Assembly (NCBI RefSeq): GCF_027244095.1
Contig: NC_069662.1
Span: forward strand, 15,588,501-15,652,500
Direction of reading: 5' to 3'
DNA: 64,000 nt
Source: Hemicordylus capensis
Lineage: Eukaryota; Chordata; Lepidosauria; Squamata; Cordylidae
Positions 1-20,039 of this stretch are shown here, in pieces. A program made the position numbers and the translations under genes. A model generated the notes under the pieces. The model saw only the letters and a program-made list of their open reading frames with translations. It was not told the DNA's origin and did no database searches. The stretch's first letter is position 1. Each line of letters begins with the position of its first letter.

Positions 1-655
1 CCCCTGGCAGACTCAGTCTAAGCAAAAAATTCCACATGGGCTGTGTTGATACCATTCATTACCTTATCACTGATTAACTATTAAAAACCAGTGGACTTTG
101 GAGCCAGAAGTAACCCTGCAAGGACTGTGGGATTCCACTCTCTTGGTTGGCGAAAATGTTGATGATTGGGTAGGAGTGCCATCAGTCAAATGAGGTACCA
201 CCCAATTAGATTGCCATGACTAGTCATCTCAGAGTGCTTGGCGGTTGGAGGAGTACATGTAAGTAGCTGTGCCTAAGGCCTCTTCTCCATCTCATCTCTT
301 TTCTTTTCTCTATTAGTCTAGCAGTTTAATCAGAGGGTGCTGGAAACTACAAGCAGTACTGGCAAGCTAAACTGAATGACTCTGTCCATCACAGACCCCC
401 AAGTGAGCTGAATGGTAAAAGAGTTTGTGGAAGTTTAATTGAACTGATGAATGCCAGAACGTGACAGGGAGCAACGAAAGAAGGAGGTGAGATAAGAGGC
501 AAAGGGATTCACCCAGGGCCAATCCTACTGTGATGGTAAATCAGGTTGCCAATTTTGGGGTACTATGAATGAAGGGTGATAGAGTGGAAGGCAGTCAGAT
601 CTGTCACATGGGGCATAATCCAGTGGGAAGTTCTGGGCAAGTCTCATTGTGATGA
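1..655. other. Intergenic, nothing recognised
   Basis: No exon, RNA gene or clear repeat was recognised. The open frame that begins near 576 runs into the transposon described next and has no protein-like features. Confidence 0.5.
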
Positions 656-1120
656 GCACATAAGAACAGCCCTGGAGATTTTACGCACAGCAGATTTTAC
701 CGCGGGTTTATCAGGAGGCTTTACTGCGAACTTAAAGCTGTCGCCAAAAAATGCTGAAAATAGTAGAGTTTTTTACTCCAGAGATAAATCGGTCTACACT
801 CGGGTGCAATGGAAAACCCGAATTACACATGTGGACTGCTCCCAATAACCTGCAGGGACTTTGGGGAAAATCTGGCTGATATGTGTACTTGCACCCTCCA
901 TTCTGGAAGAGATGAGAGCTAAAAGCAAAAATCTCGTGGTAAAACTGCTGTGCGTAAAACTTCCTACTGGATCAAGCTCAAGGACTACCTAGTCTAGCAT
1001 CCTGTTTCCACAGTGGCCTACCAGATGCCTCTGAGAAGCCCACAGGCAAGAGGTGAGGGCATACCCTCTCACCTGCTGTTGCTCTCCTGGATCTAGTTGC
1101 TCCCAGCAGGGCTACCCAGC
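656..1120 (+). repeat. tRNA-related SINE split by a MITE
   Basis: The text CATAAGAACAGCCCTG at about 659 and CTGGATCAAGCTCAAGG at about 967 are the two halves of a dispersed lizard SINE-like repeat, which continues to about 1110 (CACAGGCAAGAGGTGAGGG). The halves are separated by a transposon at 679-959, so the SINE is older than the transposon. The family name is from memory of similar reptile sequence and needs a repeat library. Confidence 0.55.
679..959. mobile_element. MITE with TTTTACGCACAGCAG inverted ends
   Basis: The left end TTTTACGCACAGCAG (679-693) is matched by its reverse complement at the right end (CTGCTGTGCGTAAAA, ending 959). Similarity continues inward, with TTTACCGCGGG on the left against TTTACCACGAG on the right. 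There is no transposase. It sits inside the SINE at 656-1120. I could not see a clean target duplication, so the superfamily is open. Confidence 0.7.
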
Positions 1121-1130
1121 TTTTTATTCA

Positions 1131-2555
1131 GCTTTTTACCGAGAGTGGAGGAAAGCAGAGCCCTATAACCATGATCCTTCTCTCATGAGGATTTAAAGGA
1201 AAGTTGGGGAAGTGAGTGTACATAAGGGGAGCAGCATTTCACACCCCACCTCGGGTGCACAGCGCTCTTGGACCACTACTCATGTTGGATGTCTCACTGT
1301 CAATTTGTGACCTCTTTCTACAGTCCAATCTTTTATTTCAATCTACACCGGATCCTCTCTAGATAGGGGCTGCACTCTTCCCATGTTTTCACTAGCATGA
1401 AACAGGCCATTGGGTGCTTTGGAAATGTTTGCAATAATGTAGAGCAGTGGCCTTCCATCTTTTACTATAGAAAGGAAAAGAAAATAACTTACCTCCTGAG
1501 AACTGCTTTTTGTTCCACAGAAGAAAAGTTCAGGTACCAGCATAGTAAAAAATATGTAAAGGGTGGAGAAGAATTAAGAATTCCCTTCTCTGACATTTTA
1601 TATTTTGGGATGGATGTTCTTTCTCCCTGAAATCAGAATAATACACCCTTTTAGTGAATTTTTATGTTTCTGGTGGCCATGTGACTGGTAGATATCCCCT
1701 GTAATGTTAACTTCTTGCCATATTATTGCTACCTTTTCTTATGAAACTACTTTATTGGTGTTTTTCTTTTCTTTTCTTTAAAAAGATATGCAAAACTGAT
1801 TAATAAAAATTAAATTAAAAGAAGACGAATCCCCTTCTCCACTGCAGCAGCCTCCTGTGGCAACCTACACTCTCCACAACTACATTTTGGTTTTTTAAAA
1901 TTTAAGTGGGGGAAATCTCAGGTGTAGTTTTGTTCTCAGAACAGATAAAAGCAACCTTGGAATTGGAAATGCTGTCTGCATTTTCCCTTCCTTAATCCCC
2001 TTCTGTTACCACTTGGCAGAACTCCGGCCTCGTGTGCAGCTGTTAATTCTTGCTACTTCCTGCTTCTGGAGTGCAAAGTAATTTCTCCTGTGAATAGGTA
2101 AGCAGTGTTACAGAATTTTGATTTTCAATTCAATTTTTTAAAAGCAGGCTTGCCTATTGAAGAGCACAATCTGCTTTGTCACAAGCCCTTCAATCTATGG
2201 ACTTAAAAAAAAAATCAAAGTTTCCAAGAGTTTAATCGTGCTTATGGTAAACAGAGCATTGGAAGAAGGAACTTGTGAACTCCTCCTTTGGGAGGGACTT
2301 ACCAAGCTTTCACAGAACCAATGGCACACAGTTTCCTTTCCAGTTGTGGCTGCTGCTGGGAAGTTTCTGACAGGAACCCTTTGAAAGGCAACATCAACTC
2401 CTCAAGGACGAAAGGTAGAAATATAAATCCAAGGTTTGGATGCAGTGGGAGGTGCCTGAGGTTGCCCCTTCAGGGCGGTTGTTACGAATCAACAACTTCT
2501 GTTTACACAGGCAAGGAATTCTGTCACATTTCAGCTGTATAGACCTGCTTACTCC
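1131..2555. other. Intergenic, no clear gene
   Basis: No coding exon is supported. A possible splice donor (GAATAG then GTAAGC) near 2097 follows a short stretch with a GTTAATTCTT motif. It could be a 5' non-coding exon of the downstream sulfotransferase, but this is only a guess. Confidence 0.35.
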
Positions 2556-2563
2556 CTTTAGAC

Positions 2564-2701
2564 CAGGCTTCCCCAAACTGTGGCCCTCCAGATGTTACTG
2601 AACTACAGCTCCCAGCATCCCTAGCCACAATTTATTGTGGCTGGGTATCCTGGGAGTTGTAGTTCAGCAACATCTGGAGGGCCGCAGTTTGGGGAAGCCT
2701 G
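2564..2701. mobile_element. Palindromic hAT-like MITE
   Basis: This is a 138-bp near-perfect palindrome with ends CAGGCTTCCCCAAACTG and their reverse complement. The centre carries paired GAACTACAGCTCCCAGCATCC-type arms. It is flanked by CTTTAGAC (2556-2563) and CTTTAGGC (2702-2709), a 7/8 match that fits an 8-bp hAT target duplication. Related copies lie at 4505, 14697, 21296, 42822 and 62760. Confidence 0.85.
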
Positions 2702-2709
2702 CTTTAGGC

Positions 2710-3420
2710 ATTCCAGGATACAGTGTGGTCAATATCTTTTCAAACATTATGCACTGGCCAGCCTCATTCTCTAATGAGAGAGAGAAAGACAATGAGGTAT
2801 AGATGTGTTTGTTTCCAGTGATGTGTCTAGTTGTATACTTAAAACAACTTGGGTGTATCTTCCCAGCCACCCACCCATCCCCTCAAATAAACTAACCAAA
2901 AAACCTCTGTTAATGGGCCAGAGTGGTGGGTTGGTATTTCCTCCATGGGAGCTATGGGTTAGGAGATAGTTGGCAATACAGTAACTTGAGAACTTTGAAC
3001 GAGCAAGGCTTTGGAGCTTAGAGAAGGTGACGTACCCCATCCCAGCTCCAGCTAGGTGAGCAAGGGGTGTATGCCCGTGTGTGTAGTGCTGTTGTGACAT
3101 TGGTGGCGGACCGTGTCCAGATTGGCTGCCCCCACACTCACCCACCCCCCCACCGGACGCTTCCCTACCACTGGGGCCCCATCCATGGCAAAGTATAGTG
3201 ACTTCATGACCCAGCAATTATAGGCCATGATGCCATGATATCGCATTGTAGCTCTTTGCCAGCCACGGCGACTGTGCTGGACGGGCTCACAGAGGCCAGC
3301 AGCTGGTGGGCGAGGGAAAGATGGCCATGGTCCTGAGGCAGTAAGCGGTGAATGGTGGGCTAGCAAGGAGGCCACTGCAGAGGCCAACTTCCCCCCACAG
3401 AGCACCAGGCAGGCGCCTAT
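2710..3420. other. Intergenic, nothing recognised
   Basis: The open frames on the minus strand here are low-complexity in composition and show no domain or splice structure that I can support. Confidence 0.45.
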
Positions 3421-3720
3421 AGGAACACAGGAAGCTGTCATACACTCAGACCATAGGTCCATCTAGCTCAGTATTGACTACACAGGCTGGCAGGAGCTGC
3501 TTCAAGGTTACAGGGGGAGTCTCTCTCAGCCCTATCTTGGAGGTGCCAGGGAGGGAACTAGAACCCTTCTTCATGCAAGCACACAGGTGCTCTTCCCAGA
3601 GTGGCTCAATCCTAAGGGAAATATCTTACAGTGCTCACATGTAGTCTCCCATTGAAATGCAAACCAGGGCAGACCCAGCTTAGCAAAGGGGACAATTTAT
3701 GTTGCTACCACAAGACCACC
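3421..3720 (-). repeat. 5S-derived SINE, full-length-like
   Basis: This is a minus-strand copy of the 5S-rRNA-derived SINE seen best at 50943-51246. It begins (on +) with the AGGAAGCTGTCATACACTCAGACC-like tail end and finishes near 3720 at the TACCACAAGACCA head. It is more diverged than the 51 kb copy. Confidence 0.8.
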
Positions 3721-3776
3721 CCCTTTCCTTATGGGGTCCCAGGTGGTCCATGTTTTTGGAACACAGCCATTTAATT

Positions 3777-3778
<2 letters not shown>

Positions 3779-3854
<76 letters not shown>

Positions 3855-3882
3855 GTTAGCTAGCTAGCTAGCTAGCTAGCTA
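3779..3882. repeat. Compound microsatellite (GT)n(GA)n(AGCT)n
   Basis: About 16 GT units run directly into about 20 GA units, and then, after a short spacer, into about 6-7 AGCT units. AGCT is self-complementary, so the last tract can fold on itself. Confidence 0.95.
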
Positions 3883-3884
3883 CA

Positions 3885-4500
3885 GGCCCCTTGAAGGTGC
3901 AAGGCCTCTTTCTGTTTATCTCCATTTATCTTCTACTTCTATATTTTGTAAATAAAGCACATAATATGCCCAGTGCTTTCTTATCCAAAGGAAACTCAAC
4001 TATCAATAGCCTTGCCCCAAAACTTGTGAATAGCCCTGCCTCAAAACTTGTGAACTCCTTTGTCTCCGAGGGAGTTCTAGAATTTGCTTACTTGTGTTTA
4101 CCAGCGATAACAAACCTCCTGTTGTTTGCAAGAGTCAAGAGGCTTAATTTTACCAGGAATAGCTGACTTCCTTTGAGCTCATTTCAGGCTCTGAGTCATT
4201 CTATGAGCACAAAAATAATTCAGAGGTAGAAGTTAGTTTAGCCTTGGTTATCCCAAGATAAGTAGCAATCTCGTTATTGCAAGAGAGACCCCTAAGCATT
4301 CCTCACAAAATCTTTTCTCTCTCTCATGTGAGTCTGTCTATGAGTGTATATTGAAGCTCTGCTTGATACAAAGGGGATGTTATCTAGGCCTATACCTGAC
4401 AGATTATAGAAATTCTGTGCACTGGACTGTACCAGCTGTGACTGGACTGGTACTGGACCAGCCAGAAATGTGAGTGGTGGTGTAGTGACCAGCATTCCCT
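3885..4500. other. Intergenic, nothing recognised
   Basis: Includes a short imprecise duplication (AACTTGTGAA-type phrase twice near 4020-4050). No gene is supported. Confidence 0.45.
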
Positions 4501-4504
4501 CCCT

Positions 4505-4641
4505 CAGGCCTGTTTAACTTCAGCCCTCCATCAGATGTTGGCCTACATCTCCCATAATCCCTGGCTATTGGCTTCTGTGGCTGGGGATTATGGGAGTTGT
4601 AGTCCAAAAACAGCTGGTGGGGGCTATGTTGAGCAGGCCTG
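4505..4641. mobile_element. Palindromic hAT-like MITE
   Basis: It has ends CAGGCCTGTTTAAC and a right end matching in reverse complement (GTTGAGCAGGCCTG). Central arms read CATCTCCCATAATCC against GGATTATGGGAGTTGTAG. It is the same family as 2564-2701. No convincing target duplication is left at this site. Confidence 0.8.
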
Positions 4642-4914
4642 CAAACAGAAAGCAAACCCTTGTCTAGATTGACAGGCAGGTGAACTCCAGGGCTCAACCA
4701 ATCATTCGACCAGTGGGGTGGGACCTAGAGAGCTGTTGCCAGGAAGAAGGGAGTTCTTTGTTAGAAGAAGCTGTGCTGGAAGTGCACAGGAGGACATGTG
4801 GCCATGGAGGTTTTCTGCAAAGCCTGGGAAGACAGGATTACAGGAGGCTTGAAGGTCTCATCAGGAGTTTTGTGGGAAAGGGAAGTTTAGTCTAGGGAAA
4901 CATTTGTTTAGTCA

Positions 4915-4976
4915 GACTTTGCATTAGGGATGTTATATTTCTTTGGACTTTGCATTAGGGATGTTATATTTCTTTG
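4915..4976. repeat. 31-bp perfect tandem duplication
   Basis: Two adjacent identical 31-bp units (4915-4945 and 4946-4976) begin GACTTTGCATTAGGGATG. The lack of differences points to a recent duplication or an assembly effect. Confidence 0.9.
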
Positions 4977-5671
4977 GGGTATGTGATCTACATATTCTGG
5001 ATACTGTTCTATTATAGTTTACCTGCAATGTAACTGAAATAAGAAACACTAGCCTGCACTCAATACACCTAGAGCATTGCAAAAGCTATGGAAACAATTA
5101 AGTGTGCATTAAGACAACCTATTTTTGTAATCCTAATGAGTATTCTTAATTGTATCTAAAAGTTGAGAAAGCCTCAGATGGAAGCAGTCTGTAGTAATTG
5201 AATAGAACTGTTTTTGTTCTTTCTTTTTTTACAAGCTTCTACAAGTTGGATTTTAACTCAGTAAAATGGTGCGGCGCGCGGCAGCGAAGGGGGGTTTCTC
5301 TGGTGCAAACACGTCCTCAAACATTCAGCAGCTATCAGTTTTCTCATCATGTGTAGGCTTGCATGTGGAAGATTTTTGTACTTGTCCAAGAGCCAAATTA
5401 AGAGAGTTTTCTCTGGGATTATCCCACCCCAAGCCCAGAGAGTTTCTGTAAACAAAAGGGGTGGTGGCGGCAGCATTTTAAACCTACCAGGAATATAGAA
5501 TAGTTTTAGCAGAAGCCTAGCCAGGCAGCTCAGCAGGGATGATTCAGCATTTTACCCCCTCACGTGAGCTTGCTCTGAGACAAAGGCTGTAAATCTGCTA
5601 CAGATGGATATAAGTGTGACCTTTCTCTTCCTTTATCCTCCCCTTGCTTTTGGCAATGATCCTATGCCTTT
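4977..5671. other. Intergenic upstream of SULT1C
   Basis: No coding exon is supported. A small CpG-rich patch (GCGGCGCGCGGCAGCG at about 5270) and a weak TATA-like GATATAAG near 5606 are visible. Either might belong to the sulfotransferase promoter, whose first non-coding exon I cannot place. Confidence 0.3.
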
Positions 5672-5865
5672 AACATTATTTATTTATGTATTTATTTAAC
5701 ATACTTTTATACCGCCCAAAACACAAGTTTTCTGGGTGGTTTACAAGACAATAAAAACAACCAATAAAAAGATTAACATATTTCAACAATTAAATTTTTT
5801 AAAGTTAGAACTATTAAAACACAATTAAAACAATATATAATTAAAAGCCTGGGTGGACATTATGC
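5672..5865 (-). repeat. LINE/SINE 3'-tail-like repeat
   Basis: An A/T-rich dispersed tail typical of squamate non-LTR elements, with the phrase TTTATACCGCCC and TGGGTGGTTTACAAGAC. Similar short tails recur at 13610, 24895, 39130, 51625, 55975, 56500 and 58085. Family (L2 or CR1 type) is not settled by eye. Confidence 0.55.
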
Positions 5866-6146
5866 AACAGTCAGACATTCAACAGATGAGCCATTTTCCA
5901 TCACTGTGATATGCTGCTGAGAAAAGCTGCCCCTGTTGAATATCTGCATGTCAAATAGTTTGTTAAAGACCCAGAAACCCTGGGGAAAGGTGGCAACCTT
6001 GACCCAAACACACAAGATCCCATATTATGCGGTTTGCTTTTTTGAGATGGAGAGTAATAATACAACATAATTTGCTTTTTCTATGTCTTCTACTTCTCTT
6101 TCCCCAGGAATCTGGCTTTTTCATCTTGTCTCCCAGGCTGTAAGCA

Positions 6147-15561
<9,415 letters not shown>

Positions 15562-15697
15562 GGGCCAGAACTCCTATACTTCAAGAGGATGCCCTGTGGA
15601 GGGTGATTTGTCTCAGCTTGTGTCTTCAGGTGCCTTCTCAAGCTAGGCCTTAGGTCTGTGTACCGTTATTATGCTTTGTAAGTGTTCCTTATGCCAA

Positions 15698-15703
15698 ATT
15701 AAA
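15698..15703 (+). terminator. Poly(A) signal ATTAAA for SULT1C
   Basis: ATTAAA lies 137 nt after the stop codon and is followed by a GT-rich stretch (TTTGTTTCTG region further down). It is the only near-consensus hexamer close to the stop. Confidence 0.6.
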
Positions 15704-16396
15704 AACACTGTTGATCGTTTGGGAGGCCCTCTGTTTGCATTTCTTTTTGATGTAGAGACACTGTGTTTTGGTTGCATTTGTTTCTGAAAACTGTGTAGCT
15801 TGGTTTTTGGAAGAGAACCTGGCCCATGCACCAGGCTCCTGAATATCCCACTTCCTGAAGGGAGAAAGACACATATTTAGTCTTGACGGATACAGAAAGA
15901 TCTTTAAAATGCAAAGAAAGAGTTTCTGCTATTATTTTGCGCTTTAGGAGTGCTGCCAGGACCCCACCCACAGCCAGAGGAGAAGTGTGTTTTCTATAGC
16001 TGCTGCTATTTCTACCCAATTTCCTATTTCCTTGTCCCAATCTGCTAACCACCAATACTACCAGAGTCCTTCCTTGCTACCATGTGGTGGTTGTACAAGG
16101 GCAGGAGAAAGGGCTATGCAGAATACCAAAGCCCCCATCCTCTGATCACCCCAAATCCTACTTTGCCCCCATCTGGATTCCTAGATGTCACAAGGCCAGT
16201 TTTCAAGTTTTATTTTAATAGCCATAGGGGCTAGGAAGCCTTCTAAGACAAAGAGAGAGCCTTGGTATCAAGTGTTGCATTTCTGTAGTGGAACTGATGA
16301 AGGTAGAAAAAAATTCAACCCTGGTTATGGCTTTCAAACCGGCCTGGGGAATTGAAAGAAACCAATGCAACAGTATAGTGAAAAGAGTGATCATAG

Positions 16397-16402
16397 TTTA
16401 TT
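16397..16402 (-). terminator. Poly(A) signal AATAAA, minus strand
   Basis: TTTATT on the plus strand gives AATAAA on the minus strand, 36 nt past the stop codon at 16438. It supports the exon at 16438-17034 being a true 3'-terminal exon. Confidence 0.6.
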
Positions 16403-16437
16403 CCATTCTTGCCATAGAGAGTAATACAGTTCCATTT

Positions 16438-17034
16438 TCATCTATCCTCTAAGCATGTGTGCTGCAATACTATTTTAGTGTTATCCCAAGAGCCTCCGTT
16501 CATATCCTCTGGCTCCCCATGTGCCAAGTTTTGTTCCTCAGGGGCTTGTTCGGGAGTGTGACTTGCAACCACCACTGCATCTTGCCCAATGCCCAGGTGG
16601 TTAAGCCTCCTCTCCCGGCGCTCCTTCTCCCTTGCCCACTTCTGCCGTATTGCTTGTGGCCAGTTGACTTGGTAATAGTACTGTTCCACTTCAGGTTCCA
16701 GTGAATGATGACCCTCATGGGGAACATCTGCCGATGCTTCCTCCAGCGACACCTGGGGGTGATGGTGGGTCTTTAGATTCTGTGCTTCTTGGCTGTCTTT
16801 CTTGGGCTCTTTTGCAGGGCTCTTGGCCAAGTCATTTGAGGGCATGTGAGCTAGATTTCTCCCTTTGTCTATGGGAGGATTCAGATCAGAGGAATGGAAC
16901 TGTTGTCCTGATTGCAGAGTGGCAGTATCTGTGATGCAGGCTGCAGTGGGAGCAGGTAGCGGCTCAGACTCTTCCAGTTCCATCGTCAAAAGTGCGCTCT
17001 TTGACTGTTTTCCTCCGTGATGGTATGCTTGTAG
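16438..17034 (-). CDS. Terminal exon of unrecognised minus-strand gene
   Basis: An open frame runs from a strong acceptor (pyrimidine tract, TTCCTGGTAG ending at 17035) to a stop at 16438. From the acceptor the exon could code 198 residues starting LQAYHHGG. Alternatively translation could start at ATG 16983 (A at -3, G at +4), giving 181 residues beginning MELEESEPLPAP. An in-frame stop just upstream of the acceptor confirms that the frame cannot extend without splicing. The N-terminal half is Ser/Pro/Glu-rich and probably disordered. Then come EVEQYYYQVNWPQAIRQKW (about 98-116) and a highly charged AREKERRERRL stretch (about 117-127). I do not recognise the protein and give no function. It is convergent with SULT1C, about 740 nt past that gene's poly(A) signal. 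Confidence 0.6.
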   Translation of the reverse strand, partial: LQAYHHGGKQSKSALLTMELEESEPLPAPTAACITDTATLQSGQQFHSSDLNPPIDKGRNLAHMPSNDLAKSPAKEPKKDSQEAQNLKTHHHPQVSLEEASADVPHEGHHSLEPEVEQYYYQVNWPQAIRQKWAREKERRERRLNHLGIGQDAVVVASHTPEQAPEEQNLAHGEPEDMNGGSWDNTKIVLQHTCLEDR

Positions 17035-17039
17035 CTACC

Positions 17040-18795
17040 AGGAAGGCAGAGGGCAAGGGAAGTTCTCTATCCTCGGCACTGGATCACACCACTGACACTC
17101 CACTATGAAGCTGCAGGCTGAGAAAAACTTCTGAAATAAAATTAGGAAGGGGAAAGAAGTCTACTTTAGAAACGAGTAATGAAAGTAAGGGAAGATTCAG
17201 GTGTCTGTTCTACATGATCTGGTTAAGCATCATGACTCCCCGCCCCCCATACCCTGGGAATTATATTAAAGGGGACTAAGTAAAGGAGGGTTGCCCCAGC
17301 CCTCCCACAACGTGTATGGCAAGGGGAAAGCAGTGCCCTTGATAATACATTACTCAGAGAGGAATTACTGGTGTTTGGATGAAAGTCAAGACATTTATTG
17401 CTGAAGCTGGACCAGAAGCAACTACCAGTTTTCCTGAAGTATGTGTGAATTCAGCCCCATGTTGCTTCCTGGTGAATGAGTTAGACTCTACCAGTCCTAA
17501 TGAGTGGTCTTTTATCCCTGCCACAGACTTAAGCAAATTATTCATATTCTTAAAGAAGAGACACAAGGAAACAATGTGGGTATGCTAACTCCCAGGGGCA
17601 TTTCTAAAGTGAGGTGACAACTTCAGGTGGCAAGTGAGCCACAGAACAGCAAGTGCAAGAACCTGGCTCAGTCCCCCAGCCCCACCCCATGGGGCCCCTC
17701 ATCTTTGCTATGGCACATTCTTCTTGCCTCCTCCAAGTCTTTGTGTATATGCAATGGCCAGAGCATGCCCAGGAGGGCTCTGAGAGGGGCAAAAGGATGG
17801 CAAGAAGGATGCTGTGGCAGCAGAGAGGCAGTGATGGCAGCAGGCTCTGGCCCAACGGGTGGAGCTGCCAGCACTTCCCAGCTCACCTCAAGCAGCCCCA
17901 GCTGACTTGAGCCACCACTGCAAACTTTCCAGTGTTTCCCAGGTGAAAATTGTGGCAAACGTATAGCAGCTCTCTTTCTGTAGCAAGGATTGCTGCCCAA
18001 GCCATCTCTTTCCCCAGTTATACAGAGCTGAAGGCTCTACTCCATCCACTCTGGGTTGCATTCATGCACTTTGTAGTTGCTGTTTCCTGCATTTGTGAAC
18101 ACCAAGAAGGTGTTTGCTTCTCTTGTTTGTGCTGCAATCCACTATTGGCAGTTCACAATAAACCCTGCTAGCTGTAGCATCTAAAACAGCAGTCTGTGCA
18201 GGACATGCAGTCTTATTTATACCTACAGGTGCATTAGGAATGAGGCGCACTGGTTTTCCTCTCCCATCCTGCTAGAGAGCCAGAGAAGAAGGGGCCATGG
18301 CCCCAAAGACCGACAACTCTAGCAACTCAAATTGACATCGTTTTAACAAGACATTCCCAAAAGGCAAAGGGAGGGACAATATAGGGACAGTGATTTTCCA
18401 GGGACCATTAGCAGAGAAGACGGACTGTCATTGAAAATCAAGGACAGTTGGAGTATGTGAGAATGCATACAAGAGATGGAAAACAAGCAATGTAACTGGA
18501 AACAACTTATGGTAAGTATGGGAAGTCGCTTATACTTTCTCTACACTCTCACTTTCAGAATTGGGAGCAAAGCCCAGAAACATCTATGGATTAGTGCGCT
18601 GCAGCCCAAGACCTGGGTTCAAGTCTCACCTCTTCCATAGTATACCATTAGGGCAATTCATACAGTTCACACAACCAGGAACTGGGTAGGATTCCTACAC
18701 AGTTTTGGGAGCTGGGCACACTTTAGTTCTTTGATTGACCGTGTTAGGAAAAAAAACAAGGTAGGAGGCATGGAGCTTGAGTCTGTCAAGCCCCA
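17040..18795. other. Intergenic or introns of the minus-strand gene
   Basis: No exon is supported. There are stray AATAAA hexamers near 17394 (minus) and 18155 (plus). Upstream exons of the minus-strand gene may lie here but none could be fixed. Confidence 0.35.
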
Positions 18796-18803
18796 GCTGG
18801 GTA

Positions 18804-19094
18804 CAGAGGTGCATCTAGGTAATTCGGAGCCTGGACCTAAAGGCCTTTGAAGCCCCCTGCCCCCACACTGTAAGTTAAGCATCATCCCCTTATTCTTTTC
18901 CCACATATGTGTCCCCACTCTCCCTCTGGTTCTAAAGCACCCAGCACAGGTCATAATCACACTCAGCTGCCTGGCACAGTGTGGTCCAGTGGCGACCACA
19001 CCACCCAGGACAGACTAAAGAGGATTTGGGGGGCCCCAGGGGATGTGGAGGCCCTGGACTTTGGCCATGAAGTCCAGGGGTAAGAGCGCCACTG
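18804..19094. mobile_element. hAT-like MITE, 8-bp target duplication
   Basis: A 291-bp element from CAGAGGTGCATCTAGG to GAGCGCCACTG, flanked by a perfect 8-bp duplication GCTGGGTA (18796-18803 and 19095-19102). The ends are only partly complementary (CAGAGG- against CAGTGG-). The CAG start and 8-bp duplication point to hAT. Related CAGGGG-ended elements lie at 52297 and 61194. Confidence 0.82.
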
Positions 19095-19500
19095 GCTGGG
19101 TAGGATGGTTTTTCTGCCTATTTTCTTCAGAAGCTCGGGTGAAATCTTGATAGGCTGTGCTCGTCCTCTCCAGCTGGGACTTTATGATCAAGCTCCCCAT
19201 TCCCTACTTTATTTTTTATCTAACACACGATCCCAAAATGGGAGCATTCATCTCCTGCCCAGTTTATGGTAGTGTGAACAGCCCCACTGTGTGGGGTCTC
19301 TCTCCCTCTCTCCCCACCCGCCACTCAGCCCCAGTTCCCAGTCTGCACTATGCCTGCTTTAAAAAACAGTCCTCTAGAGCTCTATACTTTCTGTTTTCAG
19401 AAGAGCTGTTACAGCTACAGAAGTTCTCCAAATATTTTTGCAATGGTGTTTCAACAGGAGCCAGCATTATCTAAAAGAGTCCCTAACCGGACGCACGTAC

Positions 19501-19532
19501 CTAAGGTTTTGCAAGGGAGGGATTTCTAGCAT
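19501..19532 (-). other. Possible first coding exon, minus-strand gene
   Basis: An ATG (first base 19532, G at -3) opens MLEIPPLQNL and reaches an AG|GTACGT donor at 19501/19500. It is about 105 nt downstream of the X-box pair in minus orientation. It could be the start of the gene that ends at 16438. This is an inference from position and splice signal only; an earlier in-frame ATG (19544) is also possible. Confidence 0.22.
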
Positions 19533-19636
19533 CCCAGCTGCCATCCAGTTGCTTTCACAGCCAGAAAGACTGCAGTACTGTAGTTTAAAAAGCCCAGACA
19601 AAAGGGGTGGTAGGCTAAGAAGATTTGGAACCCTTT

Positions 19637-19650
19637 GTTGCTGTGGCAAC
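19637..19650. promoter_or_regulatory. X-box (RFX-type) motif 1
   Basis: GTTGCTGTGGCAAC fits the RFX X-box, a palindrome of GTTGCY/RGCAAC halves spaced by two bases. Such sites are common in ciliary-gene promoters. Confidence 0.6.
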
Positions 19651-19665
19651 TAGAAGTCCCCACCT

Positions 19666-19679
19666 GTTGCCAAGACAAC
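19666..19679. promoter_or_regulatory. X-box (RFX-type) motif 2
   Basis: GTTGCCAAGACAAC is a second X-box match, 29 bp from the first (about three helical turns). The repeat makes a chance match less likely. Confidence 0.55.
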
Positions 19680-20039
19680 CAGAATTCACCTGGGGATGAA
19701 TATTCCATCCCTCAAACCAGAGAGGATCAGTTTGTCCAAAGCCTATTGCCAGCTAAAAAACTGAAGTGCTTTTTGCCAAACCACCAGAAATTTTCTATTC
19801 AAAAGAGCCTGTTCATGCTTTAAACTCTGCTGCTGCACCTTTTTAGCTATTCCATTTTCACACTGTTATTTTGAACTTCTCTGATGTTTTAACATGTTAG
19901 CGTCTCTGAATTGTTTAGTCTTAATTTAAATTGTTAATGCTTTTAAATACTTGTTTTTTTGTATGTTGCCTTGAACCAGTTTGGTAAGCTGCTGATGAAT
20001 TAATGCTAAAAAACAAAAGACAAAATAGTGTTGTGCCTC

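Noticed and set aside
3779-3882. CRISPR-like array or satellite
   Set aside because: Only simple dinucleotide and tetranucleotide repeats; no spacer structure, and the DNA is vertebrate.
5266-5451. Frame starting MVRRAAAKGGF
   Set aside because: The start looks like a real N-terminus, but there is no splice donor, no continuing exon and no recognisable family; a chance CpG-rich patch.
17594-17905. Possible hAT-like element starting CAGGGGCATTTC
   Set aside because: The best right end (CCACCACTG near 17920) gives no matching 8-bp duplication, so the limits cannot be supported.
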